Origin: Streptomyces griseoruber
Lineage (GTDB): Bacteria > Actinomycetota > Actinomycetes > Streptomycetales > Streptomycetaceae
Direction: 5' to 3'
Length of the DNA: 64,000 nt
NCBI RefSeq assembly: GCF_001514205.1
Contig: NZ_KQ948764.1
Coordinates: forward strand, 257,882-321,881
Shown here: positions 40,631 through 49,399 of the stretch, one piece after another
Layout of the letters: every line of letters begins with the position of its first letter
How positions within the stretch are numbered: the stretch's first letter is position 1
Made by a program: the position numbers and the translations under genes
Notes under the pieces: model-generated
Told to the model about the DNA's origin: nothing
What the model saw: only the letters and a program-made list of their open reading frames with translations
Database searches by the model: none

Positions 40631-42445
40631 ATGCCGTTGAACCGCCGGAAGTTTCTGAAGAAGTCCGCCGTGACCGGGGCCGGGGTGGCGATCGCGGGGG
40701 CGGCTGCGGCTCCGGCGGCGCAGGCCGCGGAGGCGAAGAAGCCGGGGAAGCCCGTCGGGCAGCCGAAGCGGTACGCCCTGACCGTGCTGGGGACGACGGA
40801 CCTGCACGGTCATGTCTTCAACTGGGACTACTTCAAGAACGCGGAGTACACGGACAAGGCCGGCAACGCCCAGGGCCTCGCGCGCATCTCGACGCTGGTG
40901 AACCAGATCCGCGCCGAGAAGGGGCGGGAGAACGTGCTGCTGCTGGACGCGGGCGACACGATCCAGGGCACGCCGCTGACGTACTACTACGCGAAGGTGG
41001 ACCCGATCACCGCCAAGGGCGGTCCGGTGCACCCGATGGCGCAGGCGATGAACGCGATCGGGTACGACGCGGCGGCGCTGGGCAACCACGAGTTCAACTA
41101 CGGCATCGAGACGCTGCGGAAGTTCGAGTCGCAGCTCCGGTTCCCGCTGCTGGGCGCGAACGCGGTGGACGCGAAGACGCTGAAGCCGGCCTTCCAGCCG
41201 TACGCGATCAGGACGTTCTGCGTGAAGGGCGCGCCGCCGGTCAAGGTCGCGATTCTCGGCCTCACCAATCCCGGTATCGCGATCTGGGACAAGGCCTATG
41301 TGCAGGGCAAGCTGGCGTTCCCGGGGCTGGAGGAGCAGGCCGCCAAGTGGGTGCCGAGGCTGAAGGCGATGGGCGCGGACGTGGTCGTGGTCTCGGCGCA
41401 CTCCGGGTCCTCCGGTACGTCCTCGTACGGTGACCAGCTGCCGTACGTCGAGAACTCGGCGGCGCTGGTGGCGCAGCAGGTGCCGGACATCGACGCGGTG
41501 CTGGTCGGGCACGCGCACGTGGAGATTCCCGAGCTGAAGGTGACGAACGAGAAGACCGGGAAGACGGTCGTCCTGTCGGAGCCGCTGGCGTACGCGGAGC
41601 GGCTGTCCGTGTTCGACATCGAGCTGGTGTTCGACAAGGGGCGGTGGACGGTCGAGTCCGTGGCGTCGAAGGTGCTGAACTCCAACACCGTGGCCGACGA
41701 CCCGAAGATCACCAAGCTGCTCTCCGACGAGCACGCGAAGGTCGTGGAGTACGTCAACCAGGTGGTCGGTTCGGCGACGGAGACGCTGACGACGGTCGAG
41801 GCGCGGTACAAGGACGCCCCGATCATCGATCTGATCACCAAGGTCCAGGAGGACGTCGTCAAGGCGGCGCTGGCGGGGACGTCGTACGCGTCGCTGCCGG
41901 TGATCTCGCAGGCGTCGCCGTTCTCGCGTACGTCGGAGATCCCGGCGGGCAATGTGACGATCCGGGATCTGTCGAGCCTGTACGTGTACGACAACACACT
42001 GGTGGCGAAGCTGCTGACGGGCGCGCAGGTCAAGGCGTACCTGGAGTACTCGGCGGAGTACTTCGTGCAGACGGCCGCCGGTACGGTCGTGGACGTCGAC
42101 AAGCTGACGAACGCCAACAACCGGCCGGACTACAACTACGACTACGTCTCGGGGCTGTCGTACGACATCGACATCGCGCAGGCGGCGGGGTCGCGGATCA
42201 AGAACCTGACGTTCGGCGGGGCGGCGCTGGACGACGCCCAGCAGTTCGTGTTCGCGGTGAACAACTACCGGGCGAACGGCGGCGGCGCGTTCCCGTACGT
42301 GGCCTCCGCCACCGAGCTGTGGTCGGAGTCGACGGAGATCCGGACGCGGATCGCGGAGTGGGTGACCGCGAAGGGTGTGCTGGACCCGAAGGACTTCTCG
42401 TCGGTGGACTGGAAGCTCACGCGGGACGGTACGCCGGTGTTCTAG
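40631..42445 (+). CDS. Tat-exported bifunctional metallophosphatase/5'-nucleotidase
   Basis: The 604-residue product starts with a twin-arginine signal (NRRKFLKKSAVTGAGVAIAGAAAAPAAQA), so it is exported folded. The metallophosphatase domain has LTVLGTTDLHGHVFNWDYF, LLLDAGDTIQGT, ALGNHEFNYGIE and AVLVGHAHVEIP, which supply the two-metal ligands; the C-terminal 5'-nucleotidase domain carries SPFSRTSEIPAGNVTIRDLSSLYVYDN and VNNYRANGGGAFPY for nucleoside binding. It would release phosphate from extracellular nucleotides or cyclic nucleotides. AGGAG lies 8 bases before the ATG. The gene is monocistronic and converges on the monooxygenase gene. Confidence 0.9.
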   Translation: MPLNRRKFLKKSAVTGAGVAIAGAAAAPAAQAAEAKKPGKPVGQPKRYALTVLGTTDLHGHVFNWDYFKNAEYTDKAGNAQGLARISTLVNQIRAEKGRENVLLLDAGDTIQGTPLTYYYAKVDPITAKGGPVHPMAQAMNAIGYDAAALGNHEFNYGIETLRKFESQLRFPLLGANAVDAKTLKPAFQPYAIRTFCVKGAPPVKVAILGLTNPGIAIWDKAYVQGKLAFPGLEEQAAKWVPRLKAMGADVVVVSAHSGSSGTSSYGDQLPYVENSAALVAQQVPDIDAVLVGHAHVEIPELKVTNEKTGKTVVLSEPLAYAERLSVFDIELVFDKGRWTVESVASKVLNSNTVADDPKITKLLSDEHAKVVEYVNQVVGSATETLTTVEARYKDAPIIDLITKVQEDVVKAALAGTSYASLPVISQASPFSRTSEIPAGNVTIRDLSSLYVYDNTLVAKLLTGAQVKAYLEYSAEYFVQTAAGTVVDVDKLTNANNRPDYNYDYVSGLSYDIDIAQAAGSRIKNLTFGGAALDDAQQFVFAVNNYRANGGGAFPYVASATELWSESTEIRTRIAEWVTAKGVLDPKDFSSVDWKLTRDGTPVF

Positions 42446-42472
42446 TCGGCCGGCCGGGCTGAGGTGGCGGCC

Positions 42473-43894
42473 TCAGATTCCGTCGCGCAGGGGGGTCAGT
42501 GTGGGGGGCCGGCGTGCGGGCGGGATCTGGGGCTGTCGTTGTTCGAGGCCGAAGGTGGTGAAGGCGGTGCGGGTGGGCAGGGGGTAGTTGTCCTTGCCGG
42601 TGAGGGTGTTGAGGACGGTGGCGCTGCGCCAGGCGGCGAGGCCGAGGTCGGGGGCGCCGACGCCGTGGGTGTGGCGTTCGGCGTTCTGGACGTAGACCTG
42701 GCAGCCGGTGGCGGTGACGGAGGGGTCGAGGACGAGGCGGAACCGTTCGTCGATGCGGGGGCGTTCGCGGCTGTCGCGGCGCAGGTAGGGGTCGAGGCCG
42801 GCGAGGATGCGGTCGAGGGGGCGTTCGCGGTGGCCGGTGGCGAGGACGACGGCGTCGGTGGTGAGGCGGGAGCGGGTGTTCTGCTGGGTGTGTTCGAGGT
42901 GGAGTTCGATGCGGGTGGTGGAGATACGGCCGGCGGTTCTGACGCGGACACCGGGGGTGAGGACGGCGTCGGGCCAGCCGCCGTCGAGGGTGCGGCGGTA
43001 GAGCTCGTCGTGGATGGCGGCCAGGGTGCCGGCGTCGATGCCCTTGTGGAGCTGCCACTGTGCGCTGACGAGGCGGTCGCGGACGGGTTCGGTGAGGGCG
43101 TGGAAGTAGCGGGTGTAGTCGGGGGTGAAGTGTTCGAGGCCGAGCTTGGAGTACTCCATGGGGGCGAAGGCCTCGGTGCGGCCGATCCAGTGGAGTCGTT
43201 CGTGGCCGGCGGGGCGGTGGCGCAGGAGGTCGAGGAAGACCTCGGCGCCGGACTGTCCTGATCCGACGACGGTGACATGGCCGGCGGCGAGGAGGGTGTC
43301 GCGGTGGGCGAGGTAGTCGGCGGCGTGCAGGACGGGGACGCCGGGGGCCTCGACGAGGGGGCGCAGGGGGTCGGGGACGTAGGGCTCGGTGCCGATGCCG
43401 AGGACGATGTTGCGGGTGTGGGTGCGGCCGAGGGCTTCGGCTTCTCCGTCGGTGTCGAGCTGGGTGAAGTCGACTTCGAAGATGTCGCGTTCGGGGTTCC
43501 AGCGGACGGCGTCGACCTGGTGGCGGAAGTGGAGTCCGGGGAGGTGGTCGGCGACCCAGCGGCAGTAGGTGTCGTATTCGGCGCGCTGGATGTGGAAGCG
43601 CTCGGCGAAGTAGAAGGGGTAGAGGCGGTGGTGGGTCTTGAGGTAGTTGAGGAAGCTCCAGGGGCTGGTGGGGTCGGCGAGGGTGACCAGGTCGGCGAGG
43701 AAGGGGACCTGGACGCGGGCGCCGTCGAGGAGGAGGCCGGGGTGCCAGTCGAAGCGGGGGCGTTGTTCGTAGAAGACGGCGTCGAGTTCGGCGAGGGGGT
43801 GGGCGAGGGCGGCGAGGGAGAGGTTGCTGGGGCCGATGCCGATGCCGACGAGGTCGCGGGGGGTGTCGGTGTCCGGGGGTGGGGGCGTGTTCAT
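42473..43894 (-). CDS. Lysine/ornithine N-hydroxylating monooxygenase (IucD/PvdA/DesB family)
   Basis: This 473-residue flavoenzyme has the FAD motif GIGPSNLSLAALA (about 19-31), the conserved FHWHPGLLL-like FDWHPGLLLDGARVQVPFLADLVTL, the NADPH motif VVGSGQSGAEVF, the substrate block APMEYSKLGLEHFTPDYTRYFH and the C-terminal ATGHRERPL. Family members N-hydroxylate lysine, ornithine or diamines such as cadaverine as the first step to hydroxamate siderophores. The gene follows a PLP decarboxylase gene by 25 bases, which suggests that the substrate is the diamine made by it, as for DesA and DesB of desferrioxamine synthesis. Acyltransferase and synthetase genes are not nearby. Confidence 0.9.
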   Translation of the reverse strand: MNTPPPPDTDTPRDLVGIGIGPSNLSLAALAHPLAELDAVFYEQRPRFDWHPGLLLDGARVQVPFLADLVTLADPTSPWSFLNYLKTHHRLYPFYFAERFHIQRAEYDTYCRWVADHLPGLHFRHQVDAVRWNPERDIFEVDFTQLDTDGEAEALGRTHTRNIVLGIGTEPYVPDPLRPLVEAPGVPVLHAADYLAHRDTLLAAGHVTVVGSGQSGAEVFLDLLRHRPAGHERLHWIGRTEAFAPMEYSKLGLEHFTPDYTRYFHALTEPVRDRLVSAQWQLHKGIDAGTLAAIHDELYRRTLDGGWPDAVLTPGVRVRTAGRISTTRIELHLEHTQQNTRSRLTTDAVVLATGHRERPLDRILAGLDPYLRRDSRERPRIDERFRLVLDPSVTATGCQVYVQNAERHTHGVGAPDLGLAAWRSATVLNTLTGKDNYPLPTRTAFTTFGLEQRQPQIPPARRPPTLTPLRDGI

Positions 43895-43919
43895 GCGGGG
43901 GTGCTTCCTTCCACCGTTT

Positions 43920-45266
43920 TCAGGAGGCCACCGTGGTGAGGAGGGCGGCCAGGTCGTGGGGGCGGGTGTGGGGGTTGAGGAGGGTGGTCTTGAGCCAGAG
44001 GCGGCCGTCGAGGCGGGCGCGGCCGAGGACGGCGTGGCCGTCGGTGAGGAGGCGGCGGCGTATCTCCGCGACGGCGGTGTCGGTGGCACCGGTGGGGCGG
44101 AAGAGGACGGTGCTGATGGTGGGCGGGGCGTGGAGTTCCAGGCCGGGGTGGTCTCGGACGAGGGCGGCGAAGGCGTGGGCGTGGTCGCAGACCTGGTCGA
44201 CGAGGGCGCCGAGGCCGCGGCGGCCGAGGGTCCGGAGGGTGACGGCGATCTTGAGGACGTCGGGTCGGCGGGTGGTGCGCAGGGAGCGGCCGAGGAGGTC
44301 GGGGAGGCCGGCTTCGGTGTCGTCGTCGGCGTTGAGGTAGTCGGCGTGCTGGTTCAGGGCGGTGAGGTCGGCGGGGTCGCGGACGGCGAGGAGTCCGGCG
44401 GCGACGGGTTGCCAGCCGAGTTTGTGCAGGTCGAGGGTGACGGTGTGGGCGGCGTCGAGTCCGGCGAGCCGGGGGCGGTGGCGGTCGCTGAAGAGGAGAC
44501 CGCCTCCGTAGGCGGCGTCGATGTGGAGTCGGGCGCCGTGGGCCGCGCAGACGGCGGCGATGTCGGGGAGGGGGTCGATGAGTCCGGCGTCGGTGGTGCC
44601 CGCGGTGGCGGCGACCAGGTGGGGACCGGGGACGGTGGTGAGGGCTGCGTCGAGGGCGGCGGGGTCGAGGGTGCCGGCGGGGGCGGGGACGACGACGGGT
44701 CCGGGCAGGCCGAGGAGCCAGGTGGCGCGGGCCAGGGAGTGGTGGGCGTTGGCGCCGCACAGGAGGCGGACGCCGGGGCCGAGGGTCTCGCGGGCGAGGA
44801 GGAGGGCGAGTTGGTTGGACTCGGTGCCGCCGGTGGTGACGAGGGCGTCGGTGAGGCCGGCCAGCCGGGCGAGGGCCCGGGTGACGAGCGCTTCGAGTGC
44901 CGAGGCGGCCGGGGCCTGGTCCCAGGAGTCGAGGGAGGGGTTGAGGGCGGAGACGGCGAGGTCGGCGGCGGTGGCGACGGCGAGGGGCGGGCAGTGCAGA
45001 TGGGCGGCGCACCGGGGGTGCGCGGGGTCGGCGGAGCCTTCGGCGAGGGCGCGGACGAGGGTGGGCAGGGCCTGGGGGTCGCCGTGTTCGGGGAGTACGT
45101 CGCCGACGGCGGCGCCCAGTCGGGCGGCGACCGCGCCGGGGCCGCCGGCCGGGAGGGGTCCGCCGCGGGCGGTGCGGCCGGCGTCCAGGGCGTCGAGGAC
45201 GGTGGCGAGCAGCGGCCGGAGTGCGTCGGTGGCTTCGGGGCCTGAGGCGAGCGGCGGGGTGCTCAT
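43920..45266 (-). CDS. PLP-dependent decarboxylase (group II, DesA-like)
   Basis: The 448-residue product is a group II amino acid decarboxylase of the glutamate/aromatic/DesA family. HCPPLAVATAADLAVSALNPSLDSWDQAPAASALE, VTTGGTESNQLALLLAR, IDAAYGGGLLFSD and LDLHKLGWQPV mark the fold; the last contains the lysine that binds pyridoxal phosphate and IDAAYG the Asp that contacts its ring nitrogen. The neighbour is an N-hydroxylating monooxygenase, so lysine decarboxylation to cadaverine (or ornithine to putrescine) is the best guess. Compared with DesA-type enzymes it is somewhat short. GGAGG lies 7 bases before the ATG. No iron box (DmdR1-type) is obvious upstream. Confidence 0.85.
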   Translation of the reverse strand: MSTPPLASGPEATDALRPLLATVLDALDAGRTARGGPLPAGGPGAVAARLGAAVGDVLPEHGDPQALPTLVRALAEGSADPAHPRCAAHLHCPPLAVATAADLAVSALNPSLDSWDQAPAASALEALVTRALARLAGLTDALVTTGGTESNQLALLLARETLGPGVRLLCGANAHHSLARATWLLGLPGPVVVPAPAGTLDPAALDAALTTVPGPHLVAATAGTTDAGLIDPLPDIAAVCAAHGARLHIDAAYGGGLLFSDRHRPRLAGLDAAHTVTLDLHKLGWQPVAAGLLAVRDPADLTALNQHADYLNADDDTEAGLPDLLGRSLRTTRRPDVLKIAVTLRTLGRRGLGALVDQVCDHAHAFAALVRDHPGLELHAPPTISTVLFRPTGATDTAVAEIRRRLLTDGHAVLGRARLDGRLWLKTTLLNPHTRPHDLAALLTTVAS

Positions 45267-45341
45267 GGGGTCCTCCGGGCGGGCGCGTGGCGGGGGGGTT
45301 CCACCTTGTACGCCGCTGCGGGGACACGCCCGTAAAGAGCA

Positions 45342-45373
45342 ACGATCGGTACCCGAAAGGGGGTACCGATCGT
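45342..45373 (-). terminator. pepN terminator
   Basis: ACGATCGGTACCC and GGGTACCGATCGT form a perfect 13-bp stem around GAAAGG, 28 bases beyond the pepN stop. It separates pepN from the decarboxylase-monooxygenase operon on the same strand. Confidence 0.9.
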
Positions 45374-45401
45374 CGTGGTCGTGCTGCGGGGCCGGTCCGG
45401 G

Positions 45402-47894
45402 CTAGGAGGCGCGCACCTTCAACGCTCGGCGCAGGTCGTCGAGTTGGTCGGTGAGTTTGCGGCGCAGGGCCGGGATGGGGTCGGCGTCGCGCAGGCAGGT
45501 CTCGCCGAGGGCGAGGGTCTCGGGGTCGACGGCGTGGCCGGGGAAGGCCCAGTGGCCGGCGGCGTCGGCGATGGCGGGGCCGCGGCGGGCGGCGACGGCG
45601 ACGGCTGCCTCGTAGTAGCGGGCGACGTACGGGCGGACGAGGTCGGCCTGTTCGGGCTGCCAGAAGCCCTGGGCGGTGGCGGTGAAGAGGTAGTTGGAGA
45701 GGTCGTCGGAGGCGAACATGGCGGCCCAGGCCCTGGCCTTGGCGTCCTCGTCGGGGAGTGCGGCGCGGCAGCGGGCGGCGCCCTCGCGGCCGGTGGCGGA
45801 GGGGTCGCGCTCGAGTTCGGCGGCGATGGCGGCCTCGTCGGTGGCGCCGAGGACGGCGAGCCGGGCGAGGACGCGCCAGCGCAGGTCGGGGTCGAGTTCG
45901 GGGCCGCCGGGGACGGTGCCGTCGGCGAGCCAGGCGTCGATGGTGTCGGGCTGGGCGGCGGCGTTGATGAAGTGGCGTACGGCGATCAGGCGCAGGCCGG
46001 GGTGGTCGCCGTCCTCGGTGCGGCGGATGAGGTCGCGGCACAGGGCGGAGAGGGTGGCGAGGGCGGCGGGGCGGTCGGCGGGGCCGAGGTAGCGGCCGGC
46101 GATCTGGGCGCCGGCGAAGGCGAGGACGCCCTGGACGAGGGCGAGGTCCCTCTCGTGCGGGAGGTGGGCGCGGGCGGCGTCGAGGTAGGCGGTGGGGGCG
46201 AGTTCGCCGTCGCGCACGGCGTCGCGCAGGGCGTTCCAGACGACGGCGCGGGTCAGCGGGTCGGGCAGTCCGCAGAGGTTGGCGGTGACGCCCTGGAAGG
46301 AGTGGGCGTCGAAGCGGATCTTGGCGTAGGTGAGGTCGCCGTCGTTGAGGAGGAGCAGGGTGGGGCGCTTGCCGACGGGGACGGGTGTGTGCTGCGGGAC
46401 GTCGAGTTCGAGGCGTCCGCGCCGGGTGAGGCGGCCCTCGTCGCCGGGGAGGTCGAGGTCGTAGAGGCCGACGGCGATGCGGTGGGGGCGGCTGCCGGTG
46501 CGTTCGACGGTGAGGAGGTGGTCGCCGTTGTCGCCGGTGACGACGGGGGTGAGGGTGTCGACGCCGGTGGTGCGCAGCCAGGCGTCGGCCCAGGCGTGGA
46601 CGTCGCGGTCGGTGCCGGCGGCGAGGGAGTCGATGAAGTCGGCGAGGGTGGCGTTGGCGAACCGGTGGCGGGCGAAGTGGGTGTTGATGCCGGCCAGGAA
46701 GTCCTTCTCGCCGAGCCAGGTGACCAGCTGGCGCAGGGCGGAGGCGCCCTTGGCGTAGGAGATGCCGTCGAAGTTGAGGAGGGCGGAGGCGGTGTCGGGG
46801 ACGTCCTCGGGGGCGACGGGGTGGGTGGAGGGGCGCTGGTCGGCGTCGTAGCCCCAGGCCTTGCGGACGACGCCGAAGTCGGTCCAGGTGTCGGTGAAGC
46901 GGGTGGCTTCGGTGAGGGTCTGGTAGCCCATGTACTCGGCGAAGGACTCGTTGAGCCAGATGTCGTCCCACCAGGTGAGGGTGACGAGGTCGCCGAACCA
47001 CATGTGGGCCATCTCGTGGGCGACGACCATGGCGCGGGTCTGGCGTTCGGTGTCGGTGACGGCGGAGCGGTAGACGAACTCGTCGCGGAAGGTGACGAGT
47101 CCGGGGTTCTCCATGGCGCCGGCGTTGAACTCGGGGACGAAGGCCTGGTCGTAGGAGTCGAAGGGATAGGGCTCCTCGAACTTCTCGTGGTAGCGGTCGA
47201 AGCACGCGCGCGTGATGTCGAGGAGTTCGTCGGCGTCGGCGTCGAGGTAGGGGGCGAGCGAGCGCCGGCAGTGCAGGCCGAAGGGCAGGCCGCGGTGTTC
47301 GGTGCGCACGGAGTGCCAGGGGCCGGCGGCGACGGCGACGAGGTAGGTGGAGATCAGGGGGGTGGTGGCGGCCCGCCACTGTCCGTCGCCGAGGTGTTCG
47401 GTGACGCCGTTGGCGAGGACGGTCCAGCCTTCGGGGGCCTTGACGGTGAGGTCGAAGACGGCCTTGAGGTCGGGCTGGTCGAAGGCGGCGAAGACGCGCT
47501 GGACGTCGTCCATGAAGAGCTGGGTGTAGAGGTAGGTCTCACCGTCGCTGGGGTCGGTGAAGCGGTGCATGCCCTCGCCGGTGCGGGAGTAGCGCATGCG
47601 GGCGTCGACGCGCAGCTCGTGCTCGCCGGCGCCGAGGGCGTTCAGGGCGATCCGGTTGCCGTCGAGGCTGTCGGGGTCGATCGGCTGTCCGTCGAGCGTG
47701 ACCGAGCGCAGGTCGGCGGGCTTGATCTCGACGAAGGTGTCCCCATCGGTGTGCGCGGTGAACCTGATGGCGGTGCGGGAGCCGAAGGTCTCGTCGCCGG
47801 TGGTCAGGTCGAGCTCGATGGTGTAGCGGTGGACGTCGAGGAGCCGGGCACGGCTTAGCGCTTCGTCGCGCGTCAGTACGGACATGAACGACAT
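45402..47894 (-). CDS. pepN: Aminopeptidase N
   Basis: This M1 family zinc aminopeptidase (830 residues) removes N-terminal residues from peptides in the cytosol. The substrate-recognition motif is GAMENPGLVTFRDEFVY and the zinc site is VVAHEMAHMWFGDLVTLTWWDDIWLNESFAEYMGY (HExxH plus the downstream Glu in NESFAE). The C-terminal ERAP1-like helical domain fills the last 350 residues. The start at ATG 47894 has AGG at six bases; another ATG nine bases on (47885) is possible. It ends in a perfect hairpin and is preceded by the chorismate mutase gene on the same strand, 135 bases away. Confidence 0.95.
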   Translation of the reverse strand: MSFMSVLTRDEALSRARLLDVHRYTIELDLTTGDETFGSRTAIRFTAHTDGDTFVEIKPADLRSVTLDGQPIDPDSLDGNRIALNALGAGEHELRVDARMRYSRTGEGMHRFTDPSDGETYLYTQLFMDDVQRVFAAFDQPDLKAVFDLTVKAPEGWTVLANGVTEHLGDGQWRAATTPLISTYLVAVAAGPWHSVRTEHRGLPFGLHCRRSLAPYLDADADELLDITRACFDRYHEKFEEPYPFDSYDQAFVPEFNAGAMENPGLVTFRDEFVYRSAVTDTERQTRAMVVAHEMAHMWFGDLVTLTWWDDIWLNESFAEYMGYQTLTEATRFTDTWTDFGVVRKAWGYDADQRPSTHPVAPEDVPDTASALLNFDGISYAKGASALRQLVTWLGEKDFLAGINTHFARHRFANATLADFIDSLAAGTDRDVHAWADAWLRTTGVDTLTPVVTGDNGDHLLTVERTGSRPHRIAVGLYDLDLPGDEGRLTRRGRLELDVPQHTPVPVGKRPTLLLLNDGDLTYAKIRFDAHSFQGVTANLCGLPDPLTRAVVWNALRDAVRDGELAPTAYLDAARAHLPHERDLALVQGVLAFAGAQIAGRYLGPADRPAALATLSALCRDLIRRTEDGDHPGLRLIAVRHFINAAAQPDTIDAWLADGTVPGGPELDPDLRWRVLARLAVLGATDEAAIAAELERDPSATGREGAARCRAALPDEDAKARAWAAMFASDDLSNYLFTATAQGFWQPEQADLVRPYVARYYEAAVAVAARRGPAIADAAGHWAFPGHAVDPETLALGETCLRDADPIPALRRKLTDQLDDLRRALKVRAS

Positions 47895-48029
47895 GCTGCC
47901 TGATACCGCAGGCCGGGCACAGGGGCGGATCGTTACGTGCCCAATGTCCCTTCTCGCGCCGGAGGCGCCGGGCATCGCCCGTGGTGGGGGCGGGGCCCGG
48001 CCGGATCTCGTCGTCGAGGGGCGGGCCGG

Positions 48030-48380
48030 TCAGCCGGCCGTGGGGGCCGCGGTGTCCTCGGCGATGCGCTCGTGGTGGCGGATCACCTCGGCGATGATGA
48101 AGTTGAGGAACTTCTCGGCGAACGCGGGGTCGAGCTTGGCGTTCTCGGCGAGGGTGCGCAGCCGTTCGATCTGGCGGGCCTCGCGGGTCGGGTCGGCGGC
48201 GGGCAGCTGGTGGCGGGCCTTGAGGTGGCCGACCTGCTGGGTCGCCTTGAAGCGCTCGGCGAGCATGTGGACGACGGCCGCGTCGATGTTGTCGATGCTG
48301 TCGCGCAGCCGGTCGAGTTCGGCGCGGACGGCGGGGTCGACGTCTCCGGTGCCGGTTCCGGGGGTGTTGCGGGTGGTCAT
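48030..48380 (-). CDS. Chorismate mutase (AroQ type)
   Basis: This 116-residue all-helical protein matches the AroQ chorismate mutase fold: LDRLRDSIDNIDAAVVHMLAERFKATQQVGHLKARHQLPAADPTREARQIERLRTLAENAKLDPAFAEKFLNFIIAEVIRHHE, with the family's Arg, Lys, Arg and Glu/Gln active-site positions in the long helices. It converts chorismate to prephenate for Phe and Tyr synthesis. There is no signal peptide. AGGGTGAT precedes the ATG. It shares strand with pepN, but a gap of 135 bases leaves co-transcription open. Confidence 0.9.
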   Translation of the reverse strand: MTTRNTPGTGTGDVDPAVRAELDRLRDSIDNIDAAVVHMLAERFKATQQVGHLKARHQLPAADPTREARQIERLRTLAENAKLDPAFAEKFLNFIIAEVIRHHERIAEDTAAPTAG

Positions 48381-48466
48381 GGGCGATCACCCTAGGGCAT
48401 GCCGTTCGAGGCGTCCGTCCTGCCCGTACAGTGGAATCGGGTGCAGGGCGTCTTGGGGGTGCGGGC

Positions 48467-49378
48467 GTGGCCAACGGCGGACCGGTCGAGCACGGTTTTC
48501 CGCATCTGGAGACGGTGCGGGCCGCCGTCACGGCGCTGTACAAGAGGTTGTCGTACGACACGATCCACCAGTTCGCGGCCAGTGTGCCGCCGGTGGACGT
48601 GACGTTCTGCGACACCGACGATCTGCATCTGGGGACGCAGCGGGTGGCGCGGGAGCTGGTGCGGCACTACCGGCTGCCGGACGCGCGGATGATCGTGGCG
48701 TTCCGGGAGATGGAGCACGCGGCGCACGTGGAGCTGACGGCGGGCCCGGAGTACTTCGTCGAGCTGAACGACCGTTTCCGGACACATCGGCGGGACATCG
48801 GGGCGGCGCTGGCGCACGAGATCATGCACGTGTATCTGCACCGGCTGGATCTGTCGTTCCCGGGGACGCGGGACAACGAGATCCTCACGGACACGGCGAC
48901 GACGTATCTGGGGGCGGGCTGGCTGCTGCTGGACGCCTACCGGGAGGACGCGGCCTCCTCGCAGAAGCTGGGGTATCTGACGCCGGAGGAGTTCGGGTAC
49001 GTGCTGGCGAAGCGGTCGCTGGTGTTCGGGGAGGACCCGTCGGTGTGGTTCACCAGCGCCGAGGCGTACACGGCGTATGTGCGGGGCCGTGAGCGGGCTC
49101 TGCACGACGGGCGGCAGCCCCCGCTGACGGCGGCGGGGTGGGCGGGGCGGCGGCGGTACGCCCGGGACCGGCGGCACGCGCAGGACCGTGGGCACGGCGA
49201 GGACCACCGGCCCGCGGCGGCCTCGGACCCGCCGTACGCGTTCGCGCCGGATCCGCGGGGGCCGCTGCGGGTGACGTTTCCCTGCCCCACCTGCCATCAG
49301 CGGATCAGGGTGCCCGTGAAGGGCCGGGTCCGGGCGCGGTGCGGGCTGTGCCGGACGGTTCTGGAGTGCGACACGTAG
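48467..49378 (+). CDS. Predicted zinc metallopeptidase with C-terminal zinc ribbon
   Basis: This 303-residue protein has a zinc site HEIMHVYLH (His117, Glu118, His121) followed by DNEILTDTATTYLG, where Glu138 or Asp142 could be the third ligand. A variable, Arg/His/Asp-rich linker (about 225-260) leads to a terminal zinc ribbon with CPTCHQRIRVPVKGRVRARCGLC (two CxxC pairs). The arrangement recalls SprT-like proteins, but the sequence is not close enough to assign. No signal peptide is seen, so it should act in the cytosol. GTG 48467 is the best start. The gene is divergent from chorismate mutase and converges on the MFS gene. Confidence 0.65.
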   Translation: MANGGPVEHGFPHLETVRAAVTALYKRLSYDTIHQFAASVPPVDVTFCDTDDLHLGTQRVARELVRHYRLPDARMIVAFREMEHAAHVELTAGPEYFVELNDRFRTHRRDIGAALAHEIMHVYLHRLDLSFPGTRDNEILTDTATTYLGAGWLLLDAYREDAASSQKLGYLTPEEFGYVLAKRSLVFGEDPSVWFTSAEAYTAYVRGRERALHDGRQPPLTAAGWAGRRRYARDRRHAQDRGHGEDHRPAAASDPPYAFAPDPRGPLRVTFPCPTCHQRIRVPVKGRVRARCGLCRTVLECDT

Positions 49379-49399
49379 TGCTTCCCGGCCGGGGATTCC

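Noticed and set aside
45267..45341. Iron box (DmdR1/IdeR-type) before the decarboxylase-monooxygenase operon
   Set aside because: No sequence close to TTAGGTTAGGCTAACCTAA was found.
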